Assembly (NCBI GenBank): GCA_031551255.1
Contig: JAVBNW010000108.1
Coordinates: 1-30,545, forward strand
Length of the DNA stretch: 30,545 nt
Direction of reading: 5' to 3'
Origin: JAVBNW01 sp031551255
GTDB taxonomy: Bacteria; Bacillota; Clostridia; Christensenellales; UBA1750
Shown here: positions 15,753-23,879 of the stretch, piece by piece
How positions within the stretch are numbered: the stretch's first letter is position 1
Layout: every line of letters starts with the position of its first letter
The notes under the pieces: generated by a model
The model's input: the letters and a program-made list of their open reading frames with translations, nothing else
The model's database searches: none
Told to the model about the DNA's origin: nothing
Program-made: the position numbers and the translations under genes

Positions 15753-16916
15753 ATGCGGATCTTTCACCTAGAGAAAAAGATGCTCAAAACCATCGATTGG
15801 TTTTTGTTTGTGATCGTGCTGGGGCTATGCTCCTTTAGCATCGTGGCGATCGCCAATGCGAAGGCGTCGGCGTATCACGGCAGCGAAACGGGCATTTTCG
15901 CGATCATCGAGAGCATCAACCCGCACTATGTCAAATACCAGGCGCTGTGGATCGGCGTCGGGCTCGTTATGATGGTAGGGATCATGTTGATCGACTACCG
16001 CTTTGTCGGCGAGCTGTGGTTTTATATCTACATCGCCAGCATCGCGGTGCTGGTGATGGTGCAGTTTTTAAGCGGCGGAATCACCGGCGTGCAGGCATTT
16101 GAATTCAGCTTTGGCGAGACGATCCGTACCATCCAACCGGCTGAATTGTGCAAAATCGCCATCATCCTTACCCTTGCCAAGCTCGTATCGCGCAACGGTG
16201 CGCCGATTACGAAAATCCGCGATCTCTTGCCGGTGTTGGGTTATATCGCCATTCCGACGGCCATTGTTGCGCTGCAGGGCGAGCTGGGCTCGGTAATGGT
16301 ATATTTGGCGATCTTCATCGGCATCCTGTTTCTTTCCGGCACGAGCTGGAAGCTGCTGGTCGGGCTTCTTACCACGGGCGTGATGTCGCTTGTGCCGCTG
16401 TGGTTTGTGATCGGAGATTTTCGTCGAGGGCGCATCCTCTCGTTTTTCGATCCGGCCAGCGTATCGTCGGATATGCGCTATCAGGTCGAGCAATCGATGC
16501 TGGCGATCGGTTCGGGGCAGCTGAACGGAAAGGGGATGTTCCGCGAAGGCTCGCTCAATCAGCTGAGCTATATACCGGTAAACCATTCCGACTTCATCTT
16601 TGCCGTCACGGCCGAGGCGATCGGCTTCTGGGGCTGCCTGATCCTCGTTTTGGTGTATGTAACGCTCATTTTGCGGCTGTTCTGGCTCGCTGCCAGGACG
16701 CAGGAGAAGTTCGGCTCGATGATGATCGCAGGCGTGGCGTCGATGTTTTTGTTTCAGATTTTTGAAAACATCGCCATGACGATGGGGGTGATGCCGGTTA
16801 CCGGCATACCGCTGCCCTTTATGAGCTACGGAGGCAGTGCCATGCTTACGAATCTTATCGCGATCGGCATCGTGCAGAACGTACTCATGCGCCCGCAAAA
16901 GAGTTATCAGTTATAG
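15753..16916 (+). CDS. FtsW/RodA/SpoVE family cell-wall polymerase
   Basis: A SEDS-family integral membrane glycosyltransferase that polymerises lipid II into peptidoglycan with a partner class B PBP. About ten membrane segments are visible in 387 residues. The catalytic-loop signature is VNHSDFIFAVTAEAIGFWG, with the essential Asp in HSDF, followed by TGIPLPFMSYGGSAML, the classic C-terminal SEDS motif. The start is uncertain: ATG 15753 directly follows GAGGAGGG (unusually tight), an in-frame ATG at 15711 lacks a site, and ATG 15780 (MLKTIDW) is also possible. The sequence does not decide between RodA, FtsW and SpoVE, and no PBP gene lies nearby to help. The gene ends before the AT-richer block. 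Confidence 0.85.
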   Translation: MRIFHLEKKMLKTIDWFLFVIVLGLCSFSIVAIANAKASAYHGSETGIFAIIESINPHYVKYQALWIGVGLVMMVGIMLIDYRFVGELWFYIYIASIAVLVMVQFLSGGITGVQAFEFSFGETIRTIQPAELCKIAIILTLAKLVSRNGAPITKIRDLLPVLGYIAIPTAIVALQGELGSVMVYLAIFIGILFLSGTSWKLLVGLLTTGVMSLVPLWFVIGDFRRGRILSFFDPASVSSDMRYQVEQSMLAIGSGQLNGKGMFREGSLNQLSYIPVNHSDFIFAVTAEAIGFWGCLILVLVYVTLILRLFWLAARTQEKFGSMMIAGVASMFLFQIFENIAMTMGVMPVTGIPLPFMSYGGSAMLTNLIAIGIVQNVLMRPQKSYQL

Positions 16917-16997
16917 TGTATAATGTTATTGCCATACGCTTGATATCTAAAGCTTTATAAGAGCTGTGAGTTTGTGCTTTGCGCAAGGAGAAGATAT

Positions 16998-17657
16998 ATG
17001 CGAGTATTAGCTTTTAATGGAAGCCCGAAGGCAAAAGGCAGCAATACGGATGTTATGATTCAAGCGTTTTTACAGGGCTCTCGTAGAGCGGGAGCGGATA
17101 CTGAAGACATATATCTCATTGAAAAAACAATACACCACTGTAAAGGGTGTTTTCATTGTTGGTTTAAAGCGCCGGGCAGATGTATTTACCATGATGATAT
17201 GGGCGAACTGATCGAAAAGTATAAAAACGCCGATATCGTCTGCTTTGCGACGCCTGTTTATACGTGGAACATGACAGCTTTGCTCAAAAACTTTATCGAT
17301 CGCTTGGCGCCGCTCAAAAGCCCCTTATTGGTACGAGCTCATGGCAATTTTGACTTAAAAGATACCGAAACGAAGAATACATTGTTTGTCGCGATGGCTA
17401 ACGCGGGTTTTCCCGGCGAAAACAACTTCGATACCATTGGAAAAGTGTTTTCATCGTGTAATCCTGTATTAGAAATATATCGGAATTGTGGAATGGCTTT
17501 GAAAAAAGAAGATGAAAGAGTAAAGAATTATCTCAAATTTGTCTCTTTAGCGGGGTTTGAACTTGCCGCCAATAGAATAGTCAGCGAAGAAACTAAAGGC
17601 GGTCTTCTCAAAGAGATGATACCTACAGCCGAGTATGTTCAAATGCTAGGCATGTAG
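16998..17657 (+). CDS. NADPH-dependent FMN reductase / iron-sulfur flavoprotein-like
   Basis: A flavodoxin-fold protein of 219 residues. The FMN phosphate loop is NGSPKAKGSNTDVM (7-20). A cysteine cluster CxxCxxC with a further Cys (48, 51, 54, 62) sits where archaeal and clostridial iron-sulfur flavoproteins bind a [4Fe-4S] cluster, and ATPVYTWNMTALLKNFIDRL is the usual flavin-binding segment. It probably moves electrons between a carrier and an unknown acceptor. AAGGAG lies 7 bases before ATG 16998, which rules out the earlier ATG at 16974. AT-richer than the RodA-like gene before it, it opens a three-gene block (with the methyltransferase and the QueG-like protein) that looks acquired. Confidence 0.85.
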   Translation: MRVLAFNGSPKAKGSNTDVMIQAFLQGSRRAGADTEDIYLIEKTIHHCKGCFHCWFKAPGRCIYHDDMGELIEKYKNADIVCFATPVYTWNMTALLKNFIDRLAPLKSPLLVRAHGNFDLKDTETKNTLFVAMANAGFPGENNFDTIGKVFSSCNPVLEIYRNCGMALKKEDERVKNYLKFVSLAGFELAANRIVSEETKGGLLKEMIPTAEYVQMLGM

Positions 17658-17767
17658 AAAGCAAACAAACCGTGTCGTATAGCCCTGCCTAAGCGCCGAT
17701 CCTATAATTCGGGCCGGAGCGGCCATTCCATTGCGTTTCGCATTAAAAACAGAATGGGGGCGCCGGT

Positions 17768-18526
17768 TTGAAGGAAGATTTACTGTTTTACGACGCCTAT
17801 GAACAATTCTATGCGATGGCGGAACAATCGAAATGCTTTGCCGGCTTCTGCGCCTGCGCTTACGGCGCGGATTTTTCGCAGGATGGATTTAGCGATATGC
17901 GGCAAATCGACCTCATTCTTGCGCATATCCCCCATGCGGGCGATCTACATATATTGGATGTCGGTTGCGGGAACGGCAAAATGCTCAAATATCTTAAGCG
18001 CCAAATCGGCGGACATATTTACGGATTTGATTATTCCGAAAACGCCATTCGTGCGGCGCAATCCGATCAGACGGCAAATTCGGATTTTACAGTGGGGATC
18101 ATCGGCGAAATAGAATATCCGCCAACGACGTTTGATTACATTATTTCGATGGATACTATGTACTTTGCCAAAGATATGCATAGTTTTGCAGCGCAGTTGT
18201 ACGGCTGGCTAAAAAAAGACGGCATCTTTTTTGCGGGCTATCAAGAGGGCGACATGATGGCCAAGACAGCCGGCAGCGAAACCACGGTTCTTGCCCAAGC
18301 CTTAAGGGAAAGCGGTTTTCAGTATGATATAATTGATTATACGAAACAAACCTATGATATGCTGACCCGTAAAAGGAGCGCGATTCTTGCGTTTGAAGAC
18401 GATTTTATCAAAGAGAATCTACAGAGTTGGTATACGATGATCTTAAACCAGACAAGTAGCGCTGTCGTTTCGTTCGAGGAATATAGTGCATCCAACGCGC
18501 GATATATCTTTGTTGCCGGAAAATAA
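17768..18526 (+). CDS. Class I SAM-dependent methyltransferase
   Basis: A 252-residue protein with a Rossmann methyltransferase core. Motif I is ILDVGCGNGK (62-71), the acidic end of strand 2 is YGFDYSE, and a post-II DYIISMDTMYF segment is followed by a WLKKDGIFFAGY strand. The N-terminal ~55 residues, including the Cys-containing KCFAGFCACAYG, form a cap that could shape the substrate site. The start is TTG at 17768 with a G-rich but non-standard site (GGGGGCG), so it is less sure than elsewhere; ATG at 17816 is the alternative. Small-molecule methylation seems likely, but the substrate is not readable. It is separated by about 110 bases from the flavoprotein and 78 bases from the Fe-S gene. 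Confidence 0.8.
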   Translation: MKEDLLFYDAYEQFYAMAEQSKCFAGFCACAYGADFSQDGFSDMRQIDLILAHIPHAGDLHILDVGCGNGKMLKYLKRQIGGHIYGFDYSENAIRAAQSDQTANSDFTVGIIGEIEYPPTTFDYIISMDTMYFAKDMHSFAAQLYGWLKKDGIFFAGYQEGDMMAKTAGSETTVLAQALRESGFQYDIIDYTKQTYDMLTRKRSAILAFEDDFIKENLQSWYTMILNQTSSAVVSFEEYSASNARYIFVAGK

Positions 18527-18604
18527 GCAAACCATGGTGTCGTCACCCTGGCTCCAATCACACATTGTTGACTGACTTGCCGCCCATATTCGGAGGGAAA
18601 GAGC

Positions 18605-19531
18605 ATGATCAACGCCTTGGTAGATGTTATTGCTTCTTACGGGGACCGAGGGGCCGTCGTTTCATTTTCTCGTGTCAGCGACATAAAAGCGGATGTGCTC
18701 GAGCTGAAACGCGGGGAATATCATACCGCTTGGCTCGACCGGATGGCAAACTATATGACGGGAGACATGGAAAAGTTCATCCCTTCCGACATCGATTTTA
18801 AGCCGCTATCCTTAATTTGCGTCGTCATGCCCATCCCTAAAGCCATATTGCAATTTAACTATTGCGGCAAGCCGGTCGATTGCGTAGTGCCCCCGCATTA
18901 TACGCATTGGGAAGCGAGAAATCGCCAAGCGCTGCAATACCTTCAAAGCTATTTGGCTCCGCGCGGGTTTTCCGTTGCGACGGCCGTGACATTCCCTCAA
19001 AAATTGTTGGCGGTTCATTGCGGCTTGGCTCTGTATGGGCGCAATAACATTTGTTATAGCAATGAATTTGGCAGCCATATATCGATTATGACGTATATTT
19101 CCGATTTGCCCTGTGAGGACGCGACTTGGTTTCCTATTGGCCGGATGGAAATATGTGAAAATTGCCGCGCTTGCGTAAGTTCGTGTCCAACGGGCGCTAT
19201 TGACGCAAACCGCCGCCTGATCAATTCGGATCGATGTATAACGCTTTTCAACGAATCCGCCGGAGAATTTCCGGATTGGATTGCTAAAGATGCGCATAAC
19301 AGCATAACGGGCTGCACAAAGTGTCAGGATTCTTGTCCGGCTAATGCGCATAATAAAGGCGATGTGACAATGGGCGTCACCTTTACGCAAGAGGAGACAA
19401 CGGAGCTTATGAAGTATACGGGCGGCGCCCCTTATTCCGATTCGCTGGCGGCAAAACTGAAGGCGACGGGCATTGCTCAAGAGTTTATCGATGGTTTCCC
19501 GCGCAACTTAGCCGCGCTATTGCAAAAGTAG
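18605..19531 (+). CDS. QueG-like double [4Fe-4S] cluster protein
   Basis: A 308-residue iron-sulfur protein related to the C-terminal half of epoxyqueuosine reductase (QueG) and to reductive dehalogenase-like corrinoid proteins. The eight-cysteine layout is complete: Cys184, 187, 190, 194 in CENCRACVSSCPTG, Cys211, and Cys237, 240, 244 in CTKCQDSCP. The preceding VHCGLALYGRNNICYSNEFG corresponds to the QueG substrate/cobalamin region (GLGxxGKN type). The N-terminal ~95 residues are not QueG-like to my eye. It probably is not the housekeeping QueG; no other queuosine gene is near. GGAGGGA precedes ATG 18605 by about 7 bases. Its neighbours (flavoprotein, methyltransferase) suggest an electron-transfer role in a shared redox task. 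Confidence 0.75.
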   Translation: MINALVDVIASYGDRGAVVSFSRVSDIKADVLELKRGEYHTAWLDRMANYMTGDMEKFIPSDIDFKPLSLICVVMPIPKAILQFNYCGKPVDCVVPPHYTHWEARNRQALQYLQSYLAPRGFSVATAVTFPQKLLAVHCGLALYGRNNICYSNEFGSHISIMTYISDLPCEDATWFPIGRMEICENCRACVSSCPTGAIDANRRLINSDRCITLFNESAGEFPDWIAKDAHNSITGCTKCQDSCPANAHNKGDVTMGVTFTQEETTELMKYTGGAPYSDSLAAKLKATGIAQEFIDGFPRNLAALLQK

Positions 19532-19563
19532 CGTTTGCGATGAGCTCATTTGCAATATAAAGC

Positions 19564-19599
19564 GCAACCCCCATAGCGCCGCGGTGCTATGGGGGTTGC
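19564..19599. terminator. Strong hairpin between convergent genes
   Basis: GCAACCCCCATAGC (19564-19577) and GCTATGGGGGTTGC (19586-19599) form a perfect 14-pair stem around an 8-base loop. It lies 32 bases after the QueG-like stop and 19 bases before the converging VOC gene's stop. Neither side has a long T-run (the minus-strand side continues CTTTATATT), so it is probably a bidirectional terminator. Confidence 0.75.
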
Positions 19600-19617
19600 A
19601 CATGTATAGAATGAAAA

Positions 19618-20004
19618 TCATACAAAAAGGCACCAGCGTACGCCGAACGCATCGATGAGGTCCACCATCAGCGGGCTATATTCGCAGGGCCCGAGCGGGT
19701 AGAGGATCGTTGCGCCCTCCTTGAGGCCCTCGTATGCCTTGGTCACCAAAGTCTCCTGTCCCTCGCCGAAGTGGAGGCAAAACTGCATGGTGTTGCCGGT
19801 CACCCTTGCCTCTTGCGCAAAATTGCCGCCGTAGGATGATTCGGCAATCGCCAGGATCTGCCCATATACGTCGAGTTCGGCATGGCCGTACGTTCCGTCT
19901 TCGTTTGGATAGCTGCTCACCAGCTTGGCGCCGAAGGCCTTTTGATACAGCGTGAGCGCTTTATCGCTTCCCTTTGCGTATACCTGCATCATGGATCGTT
20001 TCAC
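19618..20004 (-). CDS. VOC family protein (PhnB/glyoxalase-like)
   Basis: A 128-residue vicinal oxygen chelate fold protein of the PhnB-like group: QVYAKGSDKALTLYQKAFGA at the start, HAELDVYGQILAIAES, then a C-terminal half with LYPLGPCEYSPLMVDLIDAFGVRW, typical of PhnB-type sequences ending in a D-x-F-G-V-x-W strand. Members include dioxygenases, glyoxalases and antibiotic-binding proteins, and many have no known activity. The start is GTG at 20004, with GGGGGAG 6 bases upstream. It is transcribed away from the spoIVFA gene and ends at the shared hairpin. Composition is close to the surrounding genome. Confidence 0.8.
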   Translation of the reverse strand: MKRSMMQVYAKGSDKALTLYQKAFGAKLVSSYPNEDGTYGHAELDVYGQILAIAESSYGGNFAQEARVTGNTMQFCLHFGEGQETLVTKAYEGLKEGATILYPLGPCEYSPLMVDLIDAFGVRWCLFV

Positions 20005-20104
20005 GATGATCTCCCCCTACGTTTTCGTTTATGTATGGCGATAACCACATCGTAGCATGTCCCCTTTTCGAATGCCACTGCGTATTTAGAAAGTGCGGCT
20101 TTTT

Positions 20105-20133
20105 GCATGTCCACGACGATCCCTTCATAGAAT
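20105..20133 (+). promoter_or_regulatory. Candidate sigma-E promoter of spoIVFAB
   Basis: GCATGTC (20105-20111), a 14-base spacer, then CATAGAAT (20126-20133), which differs in one base from the CATACAAT form of the sporulation sigma-E -10 box. Transcription would start near 20140, shortly before the ribosome binding site GGGGAGG (20151-20157). In Bacillus the homologous operon is sigma-E dependent, which supports the reading; the -35 match is partial. Confidence 0.45.
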
Positions 20134-20167
20134 CAAACAGCAAGATATCAGGGGAGGACGCAAGGCC

Positions 20168-21016
20168 ATGCAGAAAATGCGCGTATCCACGATGAAAATT
20201 GTAAAAAAAGGGCAGGAAGAAAAGCGGACGGAAAGGGCGATGGAATCCCCGCGCGACACGCCGCAGCGGGCTTCGCTCAGGGCGCGGATGCAGGAAGTCG
20301 CCCGAAAGCAGGAGGAGCGTATAGCGCAAATGCGCCGTACGTTTGAGGATGGTTCGCAAAGGCGCGAGCGCCCCGCGCGCGCGGGCGCTAAGGGAAGCGG
20401 CCGCGCGCATGATGCAGCGGGCCCCGGGGCGAGGAGGCCCTGGCGCTACGACTTCCTCGTGCAAACGGGCGTGTGCGCGGTTATCCTTCTGTCGGTGCTC
20501 GGGTTTCAGGCGGTGGATACGCCGCTGACCAACCAGATTACCGACGGCATCGGCCAGATGGTTACGATGGAAGTCGACCTTGGAAAGGACCTTGGCAGGC
20601 TGCAATTTGTGCGCAACATCGTGCCGCCTAGCGTGCTTACCTTTTGGGAAAATACGGCGGACGAACCTGCGTCGCTCTTAAGGCCCATCGCAGGCAGCGT
20701 TGCGCTCGAGTATAGCGAGCGGCAGCCGGGCATCGTGTTTACCGGCACGGCCCCCGAGGTTTTTTGCGCAGCCGACGGCGTGGTGGAATCGGTGACGCGC
20801 GGCGACGATGGGGATTACATGGTAAAGATCCGGCACGACGGAGGAATCGACACGGTATACGGGCTTTTGCAGGGTGTGAAGGTAGCTGTGGGGGATGCTG
20901 TTTCCGCCGGCCAGGAAATCGCTCTCGCCATGCCGGGACGAACGGGCTCGCACCTGTACTTCCAGGCGCTCAGGGCCGGAAAAGCTTTTGATCCTACCGA
21001 ACTGCTCGCGCTATGA
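20168..21016 (+). CDS. spoIVFA: SpoIVFA-like protein with degenerate LytM domain
   Basis: Probable regulator of the intramembrane protease encoded next to it. In Bacillus, SpoIVFA holds SpoIVFB inactive in the outer forespore membrane until sigma-G signalling releases it. The 282-residue protein has a long basic, charged cytosolic region (1-95, possibly coiled near 33-58), one membrane helix about 97-115 (FLVQTGVCAVILLSVLGF), and a C-terminal M23/LytM fold (about 175-280: ADGVVESV, HDGGIDTVYGLL, VAVGDAVSAGQEIA, GSHLYFQ). The zinc ligands of active M23 peptidases are absent (SHLYF instead of HLHF), as in SpoIVFA. ATG 20168 has GGGGAGG 10 bases upstream. Its stop overlaps the spoIVFB start by four bases, so translation is coupled. 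Confidence 0.82.
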   Translation: MQKMRVSTMKIVKKGQEEKRTERAMESPRDTPQRASLRARMQEVARKQEERIAQMRRTFEDGSQRRERPARAGAKGSGRAHDAAGPGARRPWRYDFLVQTGVCAVILLSVLGFQAVDTPLTNQITDGIGQMVTMEVDLGKDLGRLQFVRNIVPPSVLTFWENTADEPASLLRPIAGSVALEYSERQPGIVFTGTAPEVFCAADGVVESVTRGDDGDYMVKIRHDGGIDTVYGLLQGVKVAVGDAVSAGQEIALAMPGRTGSHLYFQALRAGKAFDPTELLAL

Positions 21017-21924
21017 GGCGTTTATCCATACCGTTTGGCACGCTGCTGGGCGCGCGCCTGAGGGTGCATCCTCTCTTGCTCGCGATGCTCGTTTTTTCTT
21101 ATTGGATGGGGGCGTTGCCCTATTACGCCATGATGTTCGCGCTGATTCTCGGGCACGAGATCGCGCATTCGCTCGCGGCCAAGGCCTTGGGCATCGACAT
21201 CCTTGAAATCGAGCTTGCGCCGTTTGGCGGTGTTGCTAGGCTCAGCGCGGAGCTGGAGATGCGCCCGGCGGCCGAGATTATCGTATCGCTTGCGGGGCCT
21301 GCGCTCAACGTACTGCTCGTCTTGCTGGCGGCGTTTTGGGATCGCTACGCCTTTTTTCCGCCCGAATCATTGTCGGCCTTTATCGGGGTCAACCTGATGC
21401 TCGCGGGCTTCAACCTCGTGCCCGCCCTTCCACTGGATGGAGGCCGCGTGCTACGCGCGGCGCTGGCGCTGCCGCTCGGGTTTTCTCGCGCTACGAAAAT
21501 CGCGTCGCTGCTGGGAGTAGGGCTGGGTATTGCGATTGTGGCGGCGGGCATTTGGGGAGCGGTTAAGGGCCTTGTGAACCTTACATATTTTATTTGTGGC
21601 ATAACGCTCGTTCTCACGGCGCTGCGCGAGCGGCGAAGCGCCGCCGCGCTGTATTTGAGGGATGTGACGGCCAGGGCGGGCGCGCTGGCGCGGGACGGCG
21701 CGCTGCCCGTAAAATACCTCGCCGCTCCCGGCGACGCGACGGTGCGCGCGATGGTGGGGCGCTTCCGCCCGCGCACGTATCACCGCGTTGTATTACTGGA
21801 TGGGGCGTTGAAGGAACGGGGAGAACTATCGGAGGGAGAAATTGTCAAGGCGCTGATGGAAAATCGCTCGGAGGATACTCTTATGGACCTAGCCTCTACA
21901 GAAAAAAAACGCCGGCATCTATAA
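21013..21924 (+). CDS. spoIVFB: SpoIVFB-like site-2 protease (M50B)
   Basis: Intramembrane metalloprotease that in Bacillus cleaves pro-sigma-K in the mother cell. In 303 residues the zinc motif is HEIAH (48-52) in a membrane helix, and the third ligand is Asp142 in PALPLDGGRVL. Several membrane segments are visible (about 20-45, 88-110, 122-138, 165-180), and a C-terminal soluble part with CBS-like character follows (KYLAAPGDATVRAMV to the end), as in SpoIVFB. ATG overlaps the preceding stop (ATGA). Together with the SpoIVFA-like gene this is good evidence that the organism makes, or recently made, endospores. Confidence 0.88.
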   Translation: MRRLSIPFGTLLGARLRVHPLLLAMLVFSYWMGALPYYAMMFALILGHEIAHSLAAKALGIDILEIELAPFGGVARLSAELEMRPAAEIIVSLAGPALNVLLVLLAAFWDRYAFFPPESLSAFIGVNLMLAGFNLVPALPLDGGRVLRAALALPLGFSRATKIASLLGVGLGIAIVAAGIWGAVKGLVNLTYFICGITLVLTALRERRSAAALYLRDVTARAGALARDGALPVKYLAAPGDATVRAMVGRFRPRTYHRVVLLDGALKERGELSEGEIVKALMENRSEDTLMDLASTEKKRRHL

Positions 21925-21966
21925 GAAATTGAAACGCCGTTTTTACACCCTCCCGTGCGCGTTCGA

Positions 21967-21995
21967 TTGACCGTGTTGCGAAAAAATGCTACAGT
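21967..21995 (+). promoter_or_regulatory. Sigma-A promoter of the TIGR03960-rng operon
   Basis: TTGACC (21967-21972), a 17-base spacer and TACAGT (21990-21995), 39 bases before the TTG start of the radical SAM gene. It is the only good promoter ahead of a tight three-gene run. Confidence 0.65.
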
Positions 21996-22034
21996 ATACG
22001 GAAAGAGCAGGGGAATCCGGATGGGGGTTCGCGG

Positions 22035-23879
22035 TTGGTTTCCATCGATCATTTGCTTGCGAAAGTGCAAAAACCCGCGCGCTATGTAGGCGGCGAGGTC
22101 AATCAGGTTGTCAAAGCGGCGCGGGATGTCCCCGTGCGCTTTGCGTTTTGTTTTCCCGATACGTACGAAGTGGGCATGAGCCACTTGGGCATGAAAATTC
22201 TCTATCATATTTTACACCTGCGCGAGGATACCGCTTGCGAGCGCGTGTTCGCGCCGTGGGTGGATATGGAGGCCCAGATGCGCGGCGCGGGCGTGCCGCT
22301 TTTTTCTGTGGAGACGCGCACGCCGGTGGGCGAGTTCGATATCGTAGGCTTTACGCTGCAGTACGAGCTGAGCTATTCCAACATCCTCAATATGCTCTCT
22401 CTCGCCAACATTCCTCTGCTCGCCTCCGAGCGCGGAGGGGACATGCCCTTAATCATCGCCGGCGGGCCGTGCGCGTTCAACCCCGAGCCGCTGTGCGATT
22501 TTTTTGATGTGTTCATCCTTGGCGACGGCGAAGAGGCCACCGGCCAATTATGCGCGCTGTATGCTCAGGCCAAGGCGATCGGGCTTTCGAAGGAGGCCAT
22601 GCTCCTTAAAGTGGCGCGCGAGAGACCGGGCGCGTATGTACCCTCGCTTTACCACGCCGAGTATGGTGCGGACGGATGCTTTGCAAGCCTTCGCCCGATA
22701 TGCGAAGACGCGCCGGCCCTTGTAAACAAGGCGGTGGTTTCCGATCTCGCCCGCGCGTCGTTTCCGACGGATATCATCGTGCCCAACACCGAAATCGTGC
22801 ACGATAGAATCATGCTGGAAATCGCCAGAGGCTGCACGCGGGGCTGCCGGTTTTGCCAGGCGGGTATGCTCTACAGGCCGCAGAGGGAGCGCGACGTATG
22901 CGAGCTTCTTAGCTTGGCCGAAAAACTGGTCGCGAACACGGGCTACGAGGAAATTTCGCTTTCCTCGCTGTCCACCGGCGACTATTCGCAATTGAGCGAG
23001 CTTGCGACGGGGCTGATGCGCAACCACGGCGAGCAGAAGGTATCGATCTCCCTGCCGTCCCTGCGCATCGATTCGGTGGTGAAGGATGCCCTTGCCCAAA
23101 CGGCCGGCGTGCGCAAGAGCGGGCTTACGTTTGCGCCCGAGGCCGGCACACAAAGGCTTAGAGATGTGATCAACAAGGGCGTATACGCCCCTCAGCTCAT
23201 CGATCAGGCCCACGACGCGTTTGCCGGCGGCTGGAGCGCGGTAAAGCTGTATTTTATGATCGGCCTACCTACGGAAACGGACGAAGATCTTCTTGGGATC
23301 GCCGCCCTCGCGCGCGAAGTGCTCGGCGCGTATTACTCCCTGCCCAAAGAGAGCCGCTCGCCCAAGGGTGTCAGGGTTTCGGTGAGCGCATCCTCGTTTG
23401 TGCCCAAACCGCATACGCCGTTTCAATGGTGCGCGCAGGATGAAATGGGCGAGCTCATGCGCAAGCAGCAGCTCTTGCGCGGCGCGCTCAAGATGCGCAA
23501 CGTGGATTATACCTATCACGACGCGAAGGTGAGCTTTCTCGAAGCCGCGTTCGCCAGAGGAGACCGTAGGCTGGGCGCGGTTCTTTTGGCGGCGCACAGG
23601 CGAGGCGCAAAGTTTGACGGCTGGAGCGAGCAGTTCCGCTTCGATGAATGGATGGCGGCGTTTGAGGAATGCGGCCTAAGCGCAGCTGAATTTGCCAATA
23701 GGGCTTTTAAGCTTGATGACCCTTTGCCGTGGGATCATCTCAGCTGCGGCGTCGGTAAAGAATACCTCGCGCACGAATACGAAAGCGCGATGCGCGGCGA
23801 GCCTACGCCCGATTGTAAGCAGGGTTGCCGCGATTGCGGCGTCGCCGCACTGACGGGAGGCATATGCCCATGCGCATGA
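22035..23879 (+). CDS. TIGR03960 family radical SAM protein (B12-binding-like N-terminus)
   Basis: A 614-residue radical SAM protein of unknown reaction that is widespread in Firmicutes, generally next to a TIGR03936 gene. The cluster motif is CTRGCRFC (Cys267, 271, 274), and GGPCAFNP and LGDGEEATG lie in an N-terminal Rossmann domain resembling cobalamin-binding domains. KSGLTFAPEAGTQRLRDVIN is the usual late-barrel segment. A C-terminal CKQGCRDCG...CPC segment could hold a second cluster. The start is TTG at 22035 after GGGGG at 7 bases and gives the family-typical opening (LLAKVQKPARYVGGEVNQV). The next gene starts before its stop. A link to tRNA/ribosome modification has been guessed from gene neighbourhoods only. 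Confidence 0.88.
   Translation: MVSIDHLLAKVQKPARYVGGEVNQVVKAARDVPVRFAFCFPDTYEVGMSHLGMKILYHILHLREDTACERVFAPWVDMEAQMRGAGVPLFSVETRTPVGEFDIVGFTLQYELSYSNILNMLSLANIPLLASERGGDMPLIIAGGPCAFNPEPLCDFFDVFILGDGEEATGQLCALYAQAKAIGLSKEAMLLKVARERPGAYVPSLYHAEYGADGCFASLRPICEDAPALVNKAVVSDLARASFPTDIIVPNTEIVHDRIMLEIARGCTRGCRFCQAGMLYRPQRERDVCELLSLAEKLVANTGYEEISLSSLSTGDYSQLSELATGLMRNHGEQKVSISLPSLRIDSVVKDALAQTAGVRKSGLTFAPEAGTQRLRDVINKGVYAPQLIDQAHDAFAGGWSAVKLYFMIGLPTETDEDLLGIAALAREVLGAYYSLPKESRSPKGVRVSVSASSFVPKPHTPFQWCAQDEMGELMRKQQLLRGALKMRNVDYTYHDAKVSFLEAAFARGDRRLGAVLLAAHRRGAKFDGWSEQFRFDEWMAAFEECGLSAAEFANRAFKLDDPLPWDHLSCGVGKEYLAHEYESAMRGEPTPDCKQGCRDCGVAALTGGICPCA

Noticed and set aside
16929..16962. Promoter before the flavoprotein gene (TTGCCA with TATAAG)
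   Set aside because: Spacing is 21 bases and no 16-18 base pairing of hexamers was found.
18605..19531. Housekeeping queG (epoxyqueuosine reductase)
   Set aside because: The Cys pattern matches, but the N-terminal part does not look like QueG, the composition is foreign, and no queuosine gene is near. Named only as QueG-like.
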